From Syntrophus gentianae (GTDB taxonomy: Bacteria; Desulfobacterota; Syntrophia; Syntrophales; Syntrophaceae): 64,000 bases of DNA. Shown piece by piece: positions 45,437 to 55,173 of the stretch; position 1 is the stretch's first letter, and every line of letters begins with the position of its first letter. The notes below the pieces were generated by a model. That model saw only the letters and a program-made list of their open reading frames with translations. It made no database searches and was not told the origin of the DNA. The position numbers and the translations under genes are program-made. The DNA is taken from positions 1-64,000 of the forward strand of contig NZ_FOBS01000007.1 in assembly GCF_900109885.1 (NCBI RefSeq), given 5' to 3'.

Positions 45437-47350
45437 ATGGAAAACCGGAAAGAATCTTGCCAGTTCAAGACGGAAATCAACCAATTGATGAAGATCATCA
45501 TTCATTCTTTGTATTCCCACCCGGAGATTTTTCTGAGAGAACTCATCTCCAACGCCTCGGACGCTCTCGACAAACTTCGTTTTCGGTCGCAACTGGAACC
45601 GGATATCCTCGGGACGGACACGGAATTCAAAATCGTCATCAAGGCCGATGGGTCATCGAGAACCCTGGAAGTATCCGACAACGGCATCGGGATGACCTAC
45701 GACGAGGTCGTCGAGAATATCGGGACCATTGCCAAGAGTGGGACGGCCGCCTTTGCGGAGGCCATGAAGGACGCAAATAAATATGATTCCCTTACTCCCG
45801 AGTTGATCGGACAGTTCGGCGTCGGCTTCTACAGCTCATTCATCGTCGCTGAAAAAGTCACCCTGATCACAAAGGCGGCGGGAAGCGACAAGGGAGTCAA
45901 ATGGGAATCTTCCGGAGACGGATCCTATACCATTGAAGAAACGGAAAAGGCCAGCCGGGGGACGTCGGTCCTCCTGAAACTGAAGAATGTGGAGAAGGAC
46001 GAGCAGGACTTTGCTGAGGAATGGACGATCCGAAGCGTCGTGAAGAAGCATTCGGATTTCGTCGCCTACCCGATTGTGATGGATGTGAAGAAGACAAAAC
46101 CCGTCCTGGACGCCGAGGGGAAACCGGATCCCGAAAAAACGGAAACGGTCGTCGAGGAGGAAGTCCTGAATTCCATGAAGGCCATCTGGGTCAAGGACAA
46201 GGCGGAGGTCTCGGAAGAGGAATACAACGAATTTTACAGTCACATCAGTCATGATTGGAATCCTCCGCATTCCCACCTCCATCTCAAACTGGAGGGCACA
46301 ACGGAATACAGCGCCCTGCTGTACATCCCTGCCAAGCTTCCCTTCGATTTCTTCATGCACGAGCGAAAACACGGCATCAATCTCTACTGCAAACGCGTCT
46401 TCATCATGGAAAACTGCACGGATCTGATGCCGCCTTATCTGGCCTTTATCAAGGGCGTTGTCGATGCGCCGGATCTCAATCTGAACGTGAGCCGGGAAAT
46501 CCTGCAGCAGAATGCCCTGGTCCGGAACATCAAGACGAATCTGGTGAAGAAGCTCCTGGACATGTTCGCAGGCATGGAGAAGGAAAAATACGAGTCCTTT
46601 TATGGAGAATTCGGGCACATCCTCAAGAGTGGAATCTCCGCTGATTTTGAGAATCGCGAGAAGATCGCCTCCCTGCTGCGATACAAGACAACAAAATCCG
46701 ACGGACAATGGGTCTCTCTGCAGGAATATATCAGTCGGATGAAGCCGGATCAGGAGGAGATTTACTACATCACCGGGGATAACCTGACGATGTTGCTCAA
46801 CAGCCCTCATCTTGAGCAGCTGAAGGAAAAGGACTACGAAGTCCTGCTGATGACCGATCCCATTGACGAATGGGTCATTCGGGATCTGCACGAGTTCGAG
46901 AAGAAGCGTTTTCGAAGTGCAGAGAAAGGCGATCTCGACTTGGGCGGGATTGACGATAAAAAGAAGGAGATATACAGCGCCCTGTTCGCCTATCTCAAAT
47001 CCTCTCTGGAAGAAAAGATCAAGGCAGTTAAACCGTCCACCCATCTGAAAGACTCTATCGCCTGTCTCTCCGGCGATTCGTATGACATGAGCGCCTTCAT
47101 GGAGAAAATCCTCAAGGCAAACGGTCAGGAAGTCCCGCAGATCAAGCGGGTCCTTGAGTTGAACGTGGACCACCCCCTGCTGGTAAAAATCAGGGCGATC
47201 TATGAACAGGACAGCGATGCGCCGGTTCTGAAGGACTACAGCAATTTTCTCTATGACCTGGCCGTCATCTCTGAAGGCGGCAAGCTGGACAATCCTTCCC
47301 TGTTCAGCAAAATGATCGGAGACCTGATGACGAATTCAGGCAGCGATTGA
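45437..47350 (+). CDS. Hsp90-family chaperone HtpG
   Basis: 637-residue cytosolic Hsp90. The GHKL ATPase domain carries ELISNASDALDKLR, SDNGIGMT and GQFGVGFYSSFIVA (the lid glycine box). The middle domain has the catalytic-loop NLNVSREILQQN with its arginine. The C-terminal dimerisation domain follows, without a eukaryotic MEEVD. Length is normal. Ribosome-binding site GGAGGA. A DnaJ-like gene follows after 59 bases, so the pair looks like a stress operon. Confidence 0.98.
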   Translation: MENRKESCQFKTEINQLMKIIIHSLYSHPEIFLRELISNASDALDKLRFRSQLEPDILGTDTEFKIVIKADGSSRTLEVSDNGIGMTYDEVVENIGTIAKSGTAAFAEAMKDANKYDSLTPELIGQFGVGFYSSFIVAEKVTLITKAAGSDKGVKWESSGDGSYTIEETEKASRGTSVLLKLKNVEKDEQDFAEEWTIRSVVKKHSDFVAYPIVMDVKKTKPVLDAEGKPDPEKTETVVEEEVLNSMKAIWVKDKAEVSEEEYNEFYSHISHDWNPPHSHLHLKLEGTTEYSALLYIPAKLPFDFFMHERKHGINLYCKRVFIMENCTDLMPPYLAFIKGVVDAPDLNLNVSREILQQNALVRNIKTNLVKKLLDMFAGMEKEKYESFYGEFGHILKSGISADFENREKIASLLRYKTTKSDGQWVSLQEYISRMKPDQEEIYYITGDNLTMLLNSPHLEQLKEKDYEVLLMTDPIDEWVIRDLHEFEKKRFRSAEKGDLDLGGIDDKKKEIYSALFAYLKSSLEEKIKAVKPSTHLKDSIACLSGDSYDMSAFMEKILKANGQEVPQIKRVLELNVDHPLLVKIRAIYEQDSDAPVLKDYSNFLYDLAVISEGGKLDNPSLFSKMIGDLMTNSGSD

Positions 47351-47409
47351 AAAATTACGGATGCCGACGGGGAAGAACTTGAGGAGTCCCTGACCGGAAA
47401 GAGAGAGCT

Positions 47410-48234
47410 ATGGAACAAAAAGACTACTATGACATCCTGGGGTTGACGAATGGGGCCGGGGAGAAGCAGATCCGGGACGCTTACCGCCGAATGGCCCTGC
47501 TGCATCATCCGGACAGAAACAGAGACAATCCGGAGGCGGCAGAGCGAATGAAGGAGATCAACGAGTCCTACGCCGTTCTATCCGATTCCCGGAAAAGAAG
47601 GGAATATGATGTTCTCCGGCAGGCCTATGGATCATCGGCCTACGGTCAGTTTCGGCAGACCCATTCCGATCAGGATATCTTTCGGGGATCGGATGTTCAG
47701 CAGATCTTTGAGGAATTGAGCCGTGCCTTCGGATTCCGGGGATTCGACGATATCTTCAGGGAATCTTACGGCGCCGGCTACCGGACTTTTGAGTTCAGGC
47801 AGCCGGGGGTGTTCGGCCGGGTCGTTGTGGGTGGCTTCGGGGACGGACAACGCGCCGGAAGAAGCGCTTCGCCGGTCGGGTATCTGGAGAAACTGATCCG
47901 ATACGGTCTGAGAAAAAAATGGGGCATTGAACTGCCTGAAAGGGGAAAGGATTTACAGGATTCCATCCTCCTTTCGCCTGACCAGGCGCGGCATGGGGGA
48001 AAAGTACGGTATTCGTCCGGTAGGACAGGAAGGGAACTCTTCGTGACCATCCCCTCGAACACGAGGGAGGGACGGCGATTGCGCCTGAAGGGAATGGGAG
48101 AGGGCGGACGGGCCGGCGGAGAGGCCGGTGACCTTTATGTGACGGTCCACGTTAGAAACGTTCTGCTGCAGAAAGCAAGTGAACTCTTCGCCAGGATCCG
48201 GTCTTTTCTGAGATCACGGTACAGTACCTCGTGA
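47410..48234 (+). CDS. DnaJ-like cochaperone (CbpA type)
   Basis: 274-residue J-protein. The J domain (about 1-70) contains YYDILGLTNGAGEKQIRDAYRR and the HPD tripeptide in LHHPDRNRDN. There is no zinc-finger domain. A Gly/Phe/Arg linker (about 75-160) leads to one C-terminal peptide-binding domain (DSILLSPDQARHGGKVRYSSG and LRLKGMGEGGRAGGEAGDLYVTVHV). It would pass substrates to DnaK. The single C-terminal domain is shorter than in CbpA proper. Confidence 0.88.
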   Translation: MEQKDYYDILGLTNGAGEKQIRDAYRRMALLHHPDRNRDNPEAAERMKEINESYAVLSDSRKRREYDVLRQAYGSSAYGQFRQTHSDQDIFRGSDVQQIFEELSRAFGFRGFDDIFRESYGAGYRTFEFRQPGVFGRVVVGGFGDGQRAGRSASPVGYLEKLIRYGLRKKWGIELPERGKDLQDSILLSPDQARHGGKVRYSSGRTGRELFVTIPSNTREGRRLRLKGMGEGGRAGGEAGDLYVTVHVRNVLLQKASELFARIRSFLRSRYSTS

Positions 48235-48295
48235 AGGTTGTCTGCTGGCTGATCAAAAGGGGACCATGAACGATTGAGATTCTCCGCCTTTCCTT

Positions 48296-50908
48296 TTACG
48301 AAAAGGATCGCAGCAACATCGCGAGTCTTCCCTTTTTGTTCTTCAACCCCAGCTTTAACCGGATATTTTCCCGGTGAAATTCAATGACCCGCTGCTTCGC
48401 ATTTAAAAGCTCAGCGATTTCCTTTGAAGTCTTGCCCTCCTTTACCAGACAGGCAATCTGGATCTCTTTCCTGGTGAGGTTCAGGAAACTCGAAGTCAGT
48501 TTCTGGGTGAAGGGGGAAGCAATTTCCAGGAGGTGGGTCTCCGCCATCTCAACGTACCCCTTCTGGTCTTCCAGCAGGGGGGATTTCTTCAGCTTCTCGA
48601 GGTAGGGGAGGACCTGGTTCTGGATATTGGTCAGGAATCTTTCTTTTAATTCCTCCTGATCCCTTTCCATGGTATCGAGCAGGACCTTCATGGTGGTATT
48701 GACTTCCATGAGATTCTGCGCCTTGATCCGCAGCTCCCTCTCTCGATTGAGTAGAGCTTCCTCGGCCCGCTTTCTTTCGGTAATGTCCTCCACGATCCCT
48801 TCCAGGTAGGCTGTGGCGCCGTCCTGTTTGACCACTTTTCGGATTGCCAGCTTCCCGATCATGATGCTCCCGTCCTTGCGGAGATAGGGCTGTTCGGCGT
48901 AGAACCAGCCCTGCTTCTCCAGGGCGGCCAGAAGCTCGGCACGATTTCGTGGTTCGGCGTGAACCTGGGTGGCGGTATCCGTAATGGTTGAGATGACCTC
49001 TTCCGTTGATTCGTAACCGAGCATGGCGGCATAGGCCTTGTTGATGCGCAGGAATTTTCCCTCCAGAGTGGTCTGAAACATGCCGATCGAAGCGTTTTCA
49101 AAGAGGTTCCGATACATGGCCTCGCTTTCCGCAAGGGCCTCTTCCGCGTGTTTCAGGTCCGTGATATCCGTTACAATCGCGACAATGCCTCCCAGGGACC
49201 CATCGGCTTTATAAAAAAGAGCTTTATGGATGATGTCATGATGGGCAGGGCCGTCTTTGGGGCGATTTTTCGATTCATAAACCACACTGCCGCCTTCATG
49301 AATCAATTCGGCATCCATCTTATGATGGACATCGATGAGATCTGCCGTCTTTATGTCTTGAACATCCTTTCCCAGGATTTCTTCCCGCCGAATATCCAGA
49401 TATTTCTCGAAGGCCTTGTTGCAGCCCAGGTACCTGCTGTTCTGGTCTTTATAAAAGACGGGATTGGGAATGGCGTCAATCAGGGCCTGGAGAAAACCCA
49501 CCTGTTCCGACAATTCCCTTTCCAACCGCTGCTGCTCGATAATACGGGCCTCTAGAATGCTGTGGAGGATCCGGCTTTCATGCGCCACCTGTGCGGCATA
49601 GGATAGTTCCTGCCCCAGGATCAGGACAACGATGGACTCGTTGTTGTGACGGCTGACATGATCATCATTCATCCCCTGTTCACCGGCAGAGTAGAATCCT
49701 GCCACCGGCACACCGGGCATTATTTCGGTGATTGCAGAGATCTCCCTGCCAATTCTTCCTTCCAGAAGGTGCATCCTCAGGAAGCATGAACAGACGAGGA
49801 TTGCAGCGGGACGGGTGATCCCGGACTGTGACATCGCCCGAAGCAGGGTGTCTTTTCCTGCCGCGACCATCTCATCCTCAAAGGATTCCATGAGGAAGAG
49901 GGTAGATCCTTCCGGGACGGGGTGGGCAAGGAGGATGCCCCCTTCGGGAGTAAGGCATCGAGGGACGAAGAGCGTATACTGGCCTAACATGTTACGAATG
50001 CCAAAGGGTTTTACCAGCTGTTCGAAGAGGGGCTTCCCTTCCAGGGATTCCCGGGGAAGGTCATGAAGCGCAGCAAATGCCTCGGCGGCAGGTTTTCCAT
50101 CCAGTTCCAGGACTTCGCGATCCCGGACTCTGGTGGCGACGGCTTTTTTTACCGTTGGATGAAAACCATGGCCCATGGCAATTCCGAATTTGAGACTGGT
50201 TTCGAAGACCGCAAGGACCATGCTGTCTCGATGGGCCTGATTTCCATAAAAGACGTAATTGCTTTCGCCTTCTGTCTGCCTGTCATCGCAGGCTGTTCCG
50301 CCGAAGAAAGGGATGCGTCCCCTGGAAAGGCGCTTGAGTTCTTCCAGGATTTCCGGGCTGTAGGAATCGGTATTCCGGGTGCTTGCCGGGGAAAGGAGGA
50401 TGGCAAAGGCTGAACGGCCTTCCTTGATCAGCTCATTATAAAGGGCGTCGCTCTGAGGGGAGAAAAAAGGACTGAGTTGTTCCTGTCCTACCGCTTCCCG
50501 CACAGCCTTCCGCCAGTCGTCAGATACCCGATGACCCAAGCCCACGCTGACCTTGAGAAAAGGCGAAGCCAGCACCATGACCACAACACTTCCGGAGGAG
50601 GTCCCGGTGCAGATTTCTCCTGCTGAACTGGCGCCGAACAGGGGCGCATTGCCCACCACCGTCCGGACGCCGGAAAGGATCTCGTCGAGTTGATAGGATA
50701 CCGGGGCGAAGAGGATCACCGCGGTCAGTGAGGCGGATGTAATGCCGGATATTGCCTGGCTTGCCGCATCTCTGCCGACCGCATAGGAATTCCTGCCGGA
50801 CGCCATGCCGCAGCCTACTTCGATGTTTGTTGAACTTTTTGCCGTTTTGTCTATTTGGTCCTTCACTGTCATATCGTTTACCGTAACCAGACCTGCTTTA
50901 TTTAGCAT
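48296..50908 (-). CDS. FIST-PAS-LuxR sensor-regulator
   Basis: 870-residue cytoplasmic protein: FIST N (about 30-230) and FIST C (about 245-390) sensory domains, thought to bind small ligands such as amino acids, a coiled segment, two PAS domains (about 470-590 and 600-720), a linker and a LuxR-type DNA-binding domain (about 800-870). The last ~277 residues are about 90% identical to the regulator at 29641-31221, only the N-terminal input differing. There is no kinase or receiver. It is divergent from the flavocytochrome gene and could control it. Confidence 0.88.
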   Translation of the reverse strand: MLNKAGLVTVNDMTVKDQIDKTAKSSTNIEVGCGMASGRNSYAVGRDAASQAISGITSASLTAVILFAPVSYQLDEILSGVRTVVGNAPLFGASSAGEICTGTSSGSVVVMVLASPFLKVSVGLGHRVSDDWRKAVREAVGQEQLSPFFSPQSDALYNELIKEGRSAFAILLSPASTRNTDSYSPEILEELKRLSRGRIPFFGGTACDDRQTEGESNYVFYGNQAHRDSMVLAVFETSLKFGIAMGHGFHPTVKKAVATRVRDREVLELDGKPAAEAFAALHDLPRESLEGKPLFEQLVKPFGIRNMLGQYTLFVPRCLTPEGGILLAHPVPEGSTLFLMESFEDEMVAAGKDTLLRAMSQSGITRPAAILVCSCFLRMHLLEGRIGREISAITEIMPGVPVAGFYSAGEQGMNDDHVSRHNNESIVVLILGQELSYAAQVAHESRILHSILEARIIEQQRLERELSEQVGFLQALIDAIPNPVFYKDQNSRYLGCNKAFEKYLDIRREEILGKDVQDIKTADLIDVHHKMDAELIHEGGSVVYESKNRPKDGPAHHDIIHKALFYKADGSLGGIVAIVTDITDLKHAEEALAESEAMYRNLFENASIGMFQTTLEGKFLRINKAYAAMLGYESTEEVISTITDTATQVHAEPRNRAELLAALEKQGWFYAEQPYLRKDGSIMIGKLAIRKVVKQDGATAYLEGIVEDITERKRAEEALLNRERELRIKAQNLMEVNTTMKVLLDTMERDQEELKERFLTNIQNQVLPYLEKLKKSPLLEDQKGYVEMAETHLLEIASPFTQKLTSSFLNLTRKEIQIACLVKEGKTSKEIAELLNAKQRVIEFHRENIRLKLGLKNKKGRLAMLLRSFS

Positions 50909-51069
50909 CGACTCAAGATAACGGCCGATGCCGGCAGGTCAATGTCCCCATTTCATGGCCAGGGTGCATTACCATAATATGTAAAAAAAGTTAATCAAAT
51001 TATAGTGCAGGCGCAGGATTCAGACCTTGGGGCGCTTCTTTCCCTTTGCGATGGCGGAATCGGCAACAA

Positions 51070-51098
51070 TTGACAATATTATAATTTTTCATTAATAT
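51070..51098 (+). promoter_or_regulatory. Strong sigma-70 promoter for the flavocytochrome c gene
   Basis: TTGACA (51070-51075), 17 bases of AT-rich spacer and TAATAT (51093-51098) make a near-consensus promoter. The start of transcription would be close to 51105, with a leader of about 93 bases before the ATG. Confidence 0.65.
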
Positions 51099-51197
51099 TG
51101 TGCTGCACGCCAGATCAGTAAAGTCAAGCCCCAGATCCAAGAAGATTCCCCAGGTCAATAATAGTCTCCATTTTTTTTCAAGAGAAAGGAGGTCCTC

Positions 51198-52967
51198 ATG
51201 AAATCGGTAAAATTCATGGCATCAACCCTGTTCGTAATTATGGTCCTGTTTGCATCGGTGTTTCTCTGGGCTGCGGCAAATGGTCCTTATCTAGCCGATG
51301 CCCACAAAGAAAAGGGATTAAATTGTGCGGCCTGTCATGGCGCAAAAATGGATGTTGATGATAACGAAACGACTGTAAACGCATCCTGTGTCCAGTGTCA
51401 CGGCTCGCTGGCAAAGGTGGCGGAAAAGTCCAAAGAAGCGATCAATGCGCACAAATCACATCTCGGCAACATGAGTTGCACCGTTTGTCACGCCGGGCAT
51501 ACCGATTCGACGACCTACTGTCTTAATTGCCATAATTTCGCTTTGAAAATACCCTTCGGCAAAGTCGCCGCCCGTGTGCCGTCGGTTACGCTGCCCGTTG
51601 TGAAAGAGGTCCCCGCGAACATTCGAACGGACAAGACGGATATTGTGATCATCGGAGCGGGGGCAACCGGTTTCACGGCGGCCATCACCGCCCACGACGG
51701 GGGCGCGAAGGTTATTCTTCTGGAGAAGATGCCCATTACCGGCGGCAACAGCCAGCTTGCTGCGGGCGGAATGAACGCCGCGGAGACAAGGATTCAGAAA
51801 GAAAAGGGCATCAAGGATTCGGTGGATCTCATGTATGAAGATACGATGAAAGGCGGAAAGAACATCAGTGATCCCGATCTGGTCAAAATCCTGGCGAAGG
51901 ATTCCGCGGCCGCTGTTGATTGGCTCACCTCCATTGGAGCCGATCTGAGCGATGTGGGACGATTGGGCGGGGCAAGTGTCGCCAGGGCTCACAGACCCAG
52001 AGGAGGGGCCGCCGTCGGTGCGAACATCACCCAGGTCCTTAAGAAAAATGCGGAAGACCGTAAGATCGACGTCCGGGTCAACAGCCGGGCGGTCCAGATT
52101 CTGGAGGACGGCAAGGGACACGTGACCGGCGTGCTGGTGGAAGGAAAACACAGCAAACTCTATAAGATTTCGGCCAAGGCCGTCATCATTGCCACCGGAG
52201 GGTTTTCCGCAAATCCCGAACGGGTGGCCTATTACCAGCCGGCGTACAAGGGAATGACCTCTTCCAATCAACCGGGTGCGACGGGAGATGGCATAAATCT
52301 CGGGGCGACGGCAGGCGGAGAGCTGGTCGATATGAAGCAGATACAGATACATCCCACAGTTGCCGCGGGCAGCCGCATCCTGATTACCGAAGCGGTGCGC
52401 GGCAATGGCGCCATTCTCGTGAATCGCGAAGGCAAGCGGTTTGTCAATGAAATGACGACCCGCGACGCTGCCTCTGCCGCCATCCTCGTCCAGACCGGCA
52501 AGTCAGCCTTTCTCGTCTATGACGAAGGAATTCGCAAGAGTCTCAAGCAGATAGAAGGTTATTTCCATCTGAATCTTGTGACCGCCGGCAATACCATTGC
52601 CGATCTGGCGACAAAGATCAAAGTTCCTGCAGCGGAACTCGAGGCAACCATCAACGCCTACAACAAGGCCGTTGACGAAAAAAACGATGCGGTGTTCAAA
52701 CGCCCGGATATGCCTCGGTCGCTCAAAACCCCCGGATTTTATGCCATTGAAATCACGCCCGGCGTGCACTACACCATGGGTGGCCTGAAGGTTGACACGA
52801 ATGCCCGGGTGATGGCCAAGGACGGCAAGCCCATTGTCGGGCTCTTTGCCGCCGGTGAGGGAACGGGGGGGGTTCATGGCGCAAACCGCCTGGGCGGGAA
52901 TTCCATCACGCAGACCATCGTCTTCGGAAAAATTGTAGGGGAGAAGGCCGCAAAATTTGTGAAGTAA
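51198..52967 (+). CDS. Tetraheme flavocytochrome c (fumarate-reductase-like)
   Basis: 589-residue periplasmic oxidoreductase. A signal peptide (about 1-30) is followed by a cytochrome domain with four CxxCH hemes (CAACHG, CVQCHG, CTVCHA, CLNCHN) and an FAD domain opening DIVIIGAGATGFTAAITA. Active-site segments resemble soluble fumarate reductases: HPTVAAGSRILITEAVRGNGA, NREGKRFVNEMTTRD, HYTMGGLKVDTNARV and GVHGANRLGGNSI. The substrate could be fumarate, an acrylate or cinnamate-type enoate, or urocanate. AAAGGAGGT precedes the ATG; no membrane partner gene is adjacent. Confidence 0.92.
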   Translation: MKSVKFMASTLFVIMVLFASVFLWAAANGPYLADAHKEKGLNCAACHGAKMDVDDNETTVNASCVQCHGSLAKVAEKSKEAINAHKSHLGNMSCTVCHAGHTDSTTYCLNCHNFALKIPFGKVAARVPSVTLPVVKEVPANIRTDKTDIVIIGAGATGFTAAITAHDGGAKVILLEKMPITGGNSQLAAGGMNAAETRIQKEKGIKDSVDLMYEDTMKGGKNISDPDLVKILAKDSAAAVDWLTSIGADLSDVGRLGGASVARAHRPRGGAAVGANITQVLKKNAEDRKIDVRVNSRAVQILEDGKGHVTGVLVEGKHSKLYKISAKAVIIATGGFSANPERVAYYQPAYKGMTSSNQPGATGDGINLGATAGGELVDMKQIQIHPTVAAGSRILITEAVRGNGAILVNREGKRFVNEMTTRDAASAAILVQTGKSAFLVYDEGIRKSLKQIEGYFHLNLVTAGNTIADLATKIKVPAAELEATINAYNKAVDEKNDAVFKRPDMPRSLKTPGFYAIEITPGVHYTMGGLKVDTNARVMAKDGKPIVGLFAAGEGTGGVHGANRLGGNSITQTIVFGKIVGEKAAKFVK

Positions 52968-52998
52968 GGGCAAAGAGCGGATCTACTCAATTTATTGT

Positions 52999-53047
52999 GG
53001 GGACATAACATTTAAGTCCAGCCTTTGTGCTTAAGTGTTATGTCCCC
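52999..53047. repeat. Long perfect-stem inverted repeat
   Basis: GGGGACATAACATTTAAG (52999-53016) and CTTAAGTGTTATGTCCCC (53030-53047) pair over all 18 positions if one G-U pair is allowed, around a 13-base loop. There is no T-run after it, and GGGGACATAACA-type arms recall REP-like palindromes moved by REP-associated transposases. It lies 32 bases after the flavocytochrome stop. Confidence 0.75.
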
Positions 53048-53189
53048 TGTATGTATCAAAAAATTTGCCATTTCAACCAACATCCAAGATTTTCAAGAAT
53101 ATTTCATCCCGTCATTCATCCTTTCCTGCCAAACCACGAAGTAGAGCATGCTTTATGGAATCATAAATATATTTTAGCTGCATTGTAAC

Positions 53190-53205
53190 TGGCATAATCC
53201 ATGCT
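53190..53205 (+). promoter_or_regulatory. Sigma-54-like site upstream of the second chemoreceptor
   Basis: TGGCATAATCCATGCT keeps the TGGCA block and the exact GG-N10-GC spacing, with one mismatch in the -12 block. It closely resembles the site found before the other chemoreceptor (27760-27775). The leader would be about 245 bases, which weakens the case. Confidence 0.4.
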
Positions 53206-53462
53206 TTGAATATCGGCGATTCCGCTTGTAAATAGAATTACGCAAAAGATTTTCTTTGAGCCTTTCATTTCTTTTTAGTCTGACTCCGGCGTTTGAGCTC
53301 GAGAATTATGGACTTAAAACGCCAGTTCCATCTTGTTTTTCTGTTTCCTGTTATCGCAGTATGTTCGTCTTGTATTACTTGAACCTGGGTTTATTTCCTC
53401 AAAATCAGATTCTGGGAACCTTTTGGCACTCCGCAGAATTAAAAAAAACAAGGAGATTAGGC

Positions 53463-55103
53463 ATGAGAAACATGAAGTTGAGCGTAAAGTTAATTGTCGG
53501 ATTTTTGGCGGTTGCGTTGGTTGCGTTAATCATTGGTGTGCTCGGCATCACTCAGATCAAGAAAATAGCCAATGACAGCGAGAGGATGTACAGTGAAAAC
53601 GTCGTTTCTCTGGACCAGATCGACGAGGCCAATTCTACTTTTCTAAACCTCAGAACCGCACTGATTTACAGCATCGTAAAAAAATTCACCCTTGGACAGG
53701 ATGTCAGCAGCTTACCCGCGACTGTCAAGGAAGCAAATGATAAGATAGACGAGGCGGGAAAAGCATTTTCGAAAAACATCAATTCTGAGGAAAGCCGGAA
53801 AATATTTGAAGATATCAAGACAGCACGTGCCCAGTATACAATCTCTGCCGGTAAGCTTGTGGAAGCCGTTACGGCCGGCAACAAAGAAGCGACCATGGAG
53901 CTTTGCAAGGAACTGGCGGCTACCGGCAAGCAGGTCACTGAAAACTTTAAGAAGCTTGCTGACATGAATCAGGACCTGGCAAAGAACAAGGCAACGGGAA
54001 ACTCCAAAATAGCTGATCGGGCCGTGTGGATCACGGTTATCATTACGGCACTTGGTATCGCGATGGCCGTAGGATTGGGCATTCTGTTGTCCATTTCCAT
54101 TACCAGACCGATAAGTCAGGTTGTTTCCGGACTTTCCGACGGGGCGGAACAGGTATCCGCAGCAGCCTCTCAGGTTGCTTCTTCCAGCCAACTCCTCGCT
54201 GAAGGATCATCTGAACAGGCGGCTTCCCTGGAAGAAACCTCATCCTCCCTGGAAGAAATTTCCGCCATGACCAAGCAGAATGCCGATAACGCCAATCAAA
54301 CCAAGTCCTTGATGGACGAAGTGGGTCAGTATCAGACTCACACCCGTCAACAGCTGGAAAACCTTGTAGGAGCCATTTCAGATGCGGTCAAGTCCAGTGA
54401 AGAAACGAACAAAATCATCAAGACGATCGACGAGATTGCTTTTCAGACAAATCTGCTGGCTTTGAATGCCGCAGTTGAGGCTGCCCGGGCCGGCGAGGCG
54501 GGTGCCGGATTTGCCGTGGTTGCCGAGGAGGTCAGAAATCTGGCGATGAGATCCGCAGAAGCTGCAAAGAATACAAGCACCCTGATTGAAAACACGATCA
54601 AGGCCATTGAAAAAGGAAACGAATCAACCCAACTGACTCAGAACGCCTTTTCGGAACAAATGGGGGCGGCCCGTAAAATCAAGGAACTGATCAATGAAAT
54701 TGCCGCTGCATCCTCCGAACAGTTCCACGGCATTTCCCAGGTCAACATCGCTGTCGCCGAGATGGATAAGGTCACACAGCAGACGGCAGCCAATGCGGAA
54801 GAGTCGGCAAGCGCTTCTGAGGAATTGAATGCACAGGCGGAACAGATGAAGGGATATGTCTCTGATCTGGTTCACATTGTAGGGGGAGCTTCATCTGGGG
54901 CCACTGCGAATGGAGGCAGGCGCGGTGTTTCTTCTCTGCTGAAAGTCCCTGCCCTTGAAAGCAAAAACAATATAAAGAAAGCCTTGATACCAGACTTTAT
55001 GAGCCGGTCGAAAGGCAAGGGTCAGTCGTTTGCGGGCAATACCAGGACGATATCTCCCGAACAAGTTCTTCCATTGAAGGACGACGATTTTACAGAGTTT
55101 TAA
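53463..55103 (+). CDS. Methyl-accepting chemotaxis protein with a four-helix-bundle sensor
   Basis: 546-residue chemoreceptor. First membrane helix about 8-28 ([20 protein letters not shown]), periplasmic four-helix-bundle domain (about 30-185), second helix about 190-212 ([20 protein letters not shown]), then HAMP and a signalling domain with the tip [20 protein letters not shown]. The C-terminal tail is long and ends KDDDFTEF. The ATG at 53463 follows AAGGAG at eight bases. Signalling-domain sequence is close to the receptor at 25794-27563 but the sensors are unrelated. Confidence 0.92.
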   Translation: MRNMKLSVKLIVGFLAVALVALIIGVLGITQIKKIANDSERMYSENVVSLDQIDEANSTFLNLRTALIYSIVKKFTLGQDVSSLPATVKEANDKIDEAGKAFSKNINSEESRKIFEDIKTARAQYTISAGKLVEAVTAGNKEATMELCKELAATGKQVTENFKKLADMNQDLAKNKATGNSKIADRAVWITVIITALGIAMAVGLGILLSISITRPISQVVSGLSDGAEQVSAAASQVASSSQLLAEGSSEQAASLEETSSSLEEISAMTKQNADNANQTKSLMDEVGQYQTHTRQQLENLVGAISDAVKSSEETNKIIKTIDEIAFQTNLLALNAAVEAARAGEAGAGFAVVAEEVRNLAMRSAEAAKNTSTLIENTIKAIEKGNESTQLTQNAFSEQMGAARKIKELINEIAAASSEQFHGISQVNIAVAEMDKVTQQTAANAEESASASEELNAQAEQMKGYVSDLVHIVGGASSGATANGGRRGVSSLLKVPALESKNNIKKALIPDFMSRSKGKGQSFAGNTRTISPEQVLPLKDDDFTEF

Positions 55104-55124
55104 TCGACTTTTACCTCACCTAAT

Positions 55125-55165
55125 GCCCGCCGGGGAAAAAGCCCCTTTCCCGGTGGGCATCTTTT
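55125..55165 (+). terminator. Rho-independent terminator after the second chemoreceptor
   Basis: GCCCGCCGGGGAAA (from 55125) pairs with TTTCCCGGTGGGC (to 55158), followed by ATCTTTTT. The stem is strong and the T-run good. It also separates the convergent gene at 55174-55602. Confidence 0.85.
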
Positions 55166-55173
55166 TGATTCCA

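Larger units (their letters stand above)
52968..53462. other. 495-base intergenic region with hairpin and promoter candidates
   Basis: Between the flavocytochrome and second chemoreceptor genes. It contains the 18-base-arm hairpin at 52999-53047 and a sigma-54-like site at 53190-53205, listed separately. A longer upstream extension of the chemoreceptor frame begins at 53256 but lacks a ribosome-binding site and looks non-coding. I see no other gene. Confidence 0.5.

Noticed and set aside
45836-47173. 445-codon minus-strand frame opposite htpG
   Set aside because: Antisense shadow; htpG has every Hsp90 motif in the plus frame.
53256-53462. N-terminal extension of the second chemoreceptor
   Set aside because: No ribosome-binding site, and the ATG at 53463 with AAGGAG puts the first membrane helix at the normal place.
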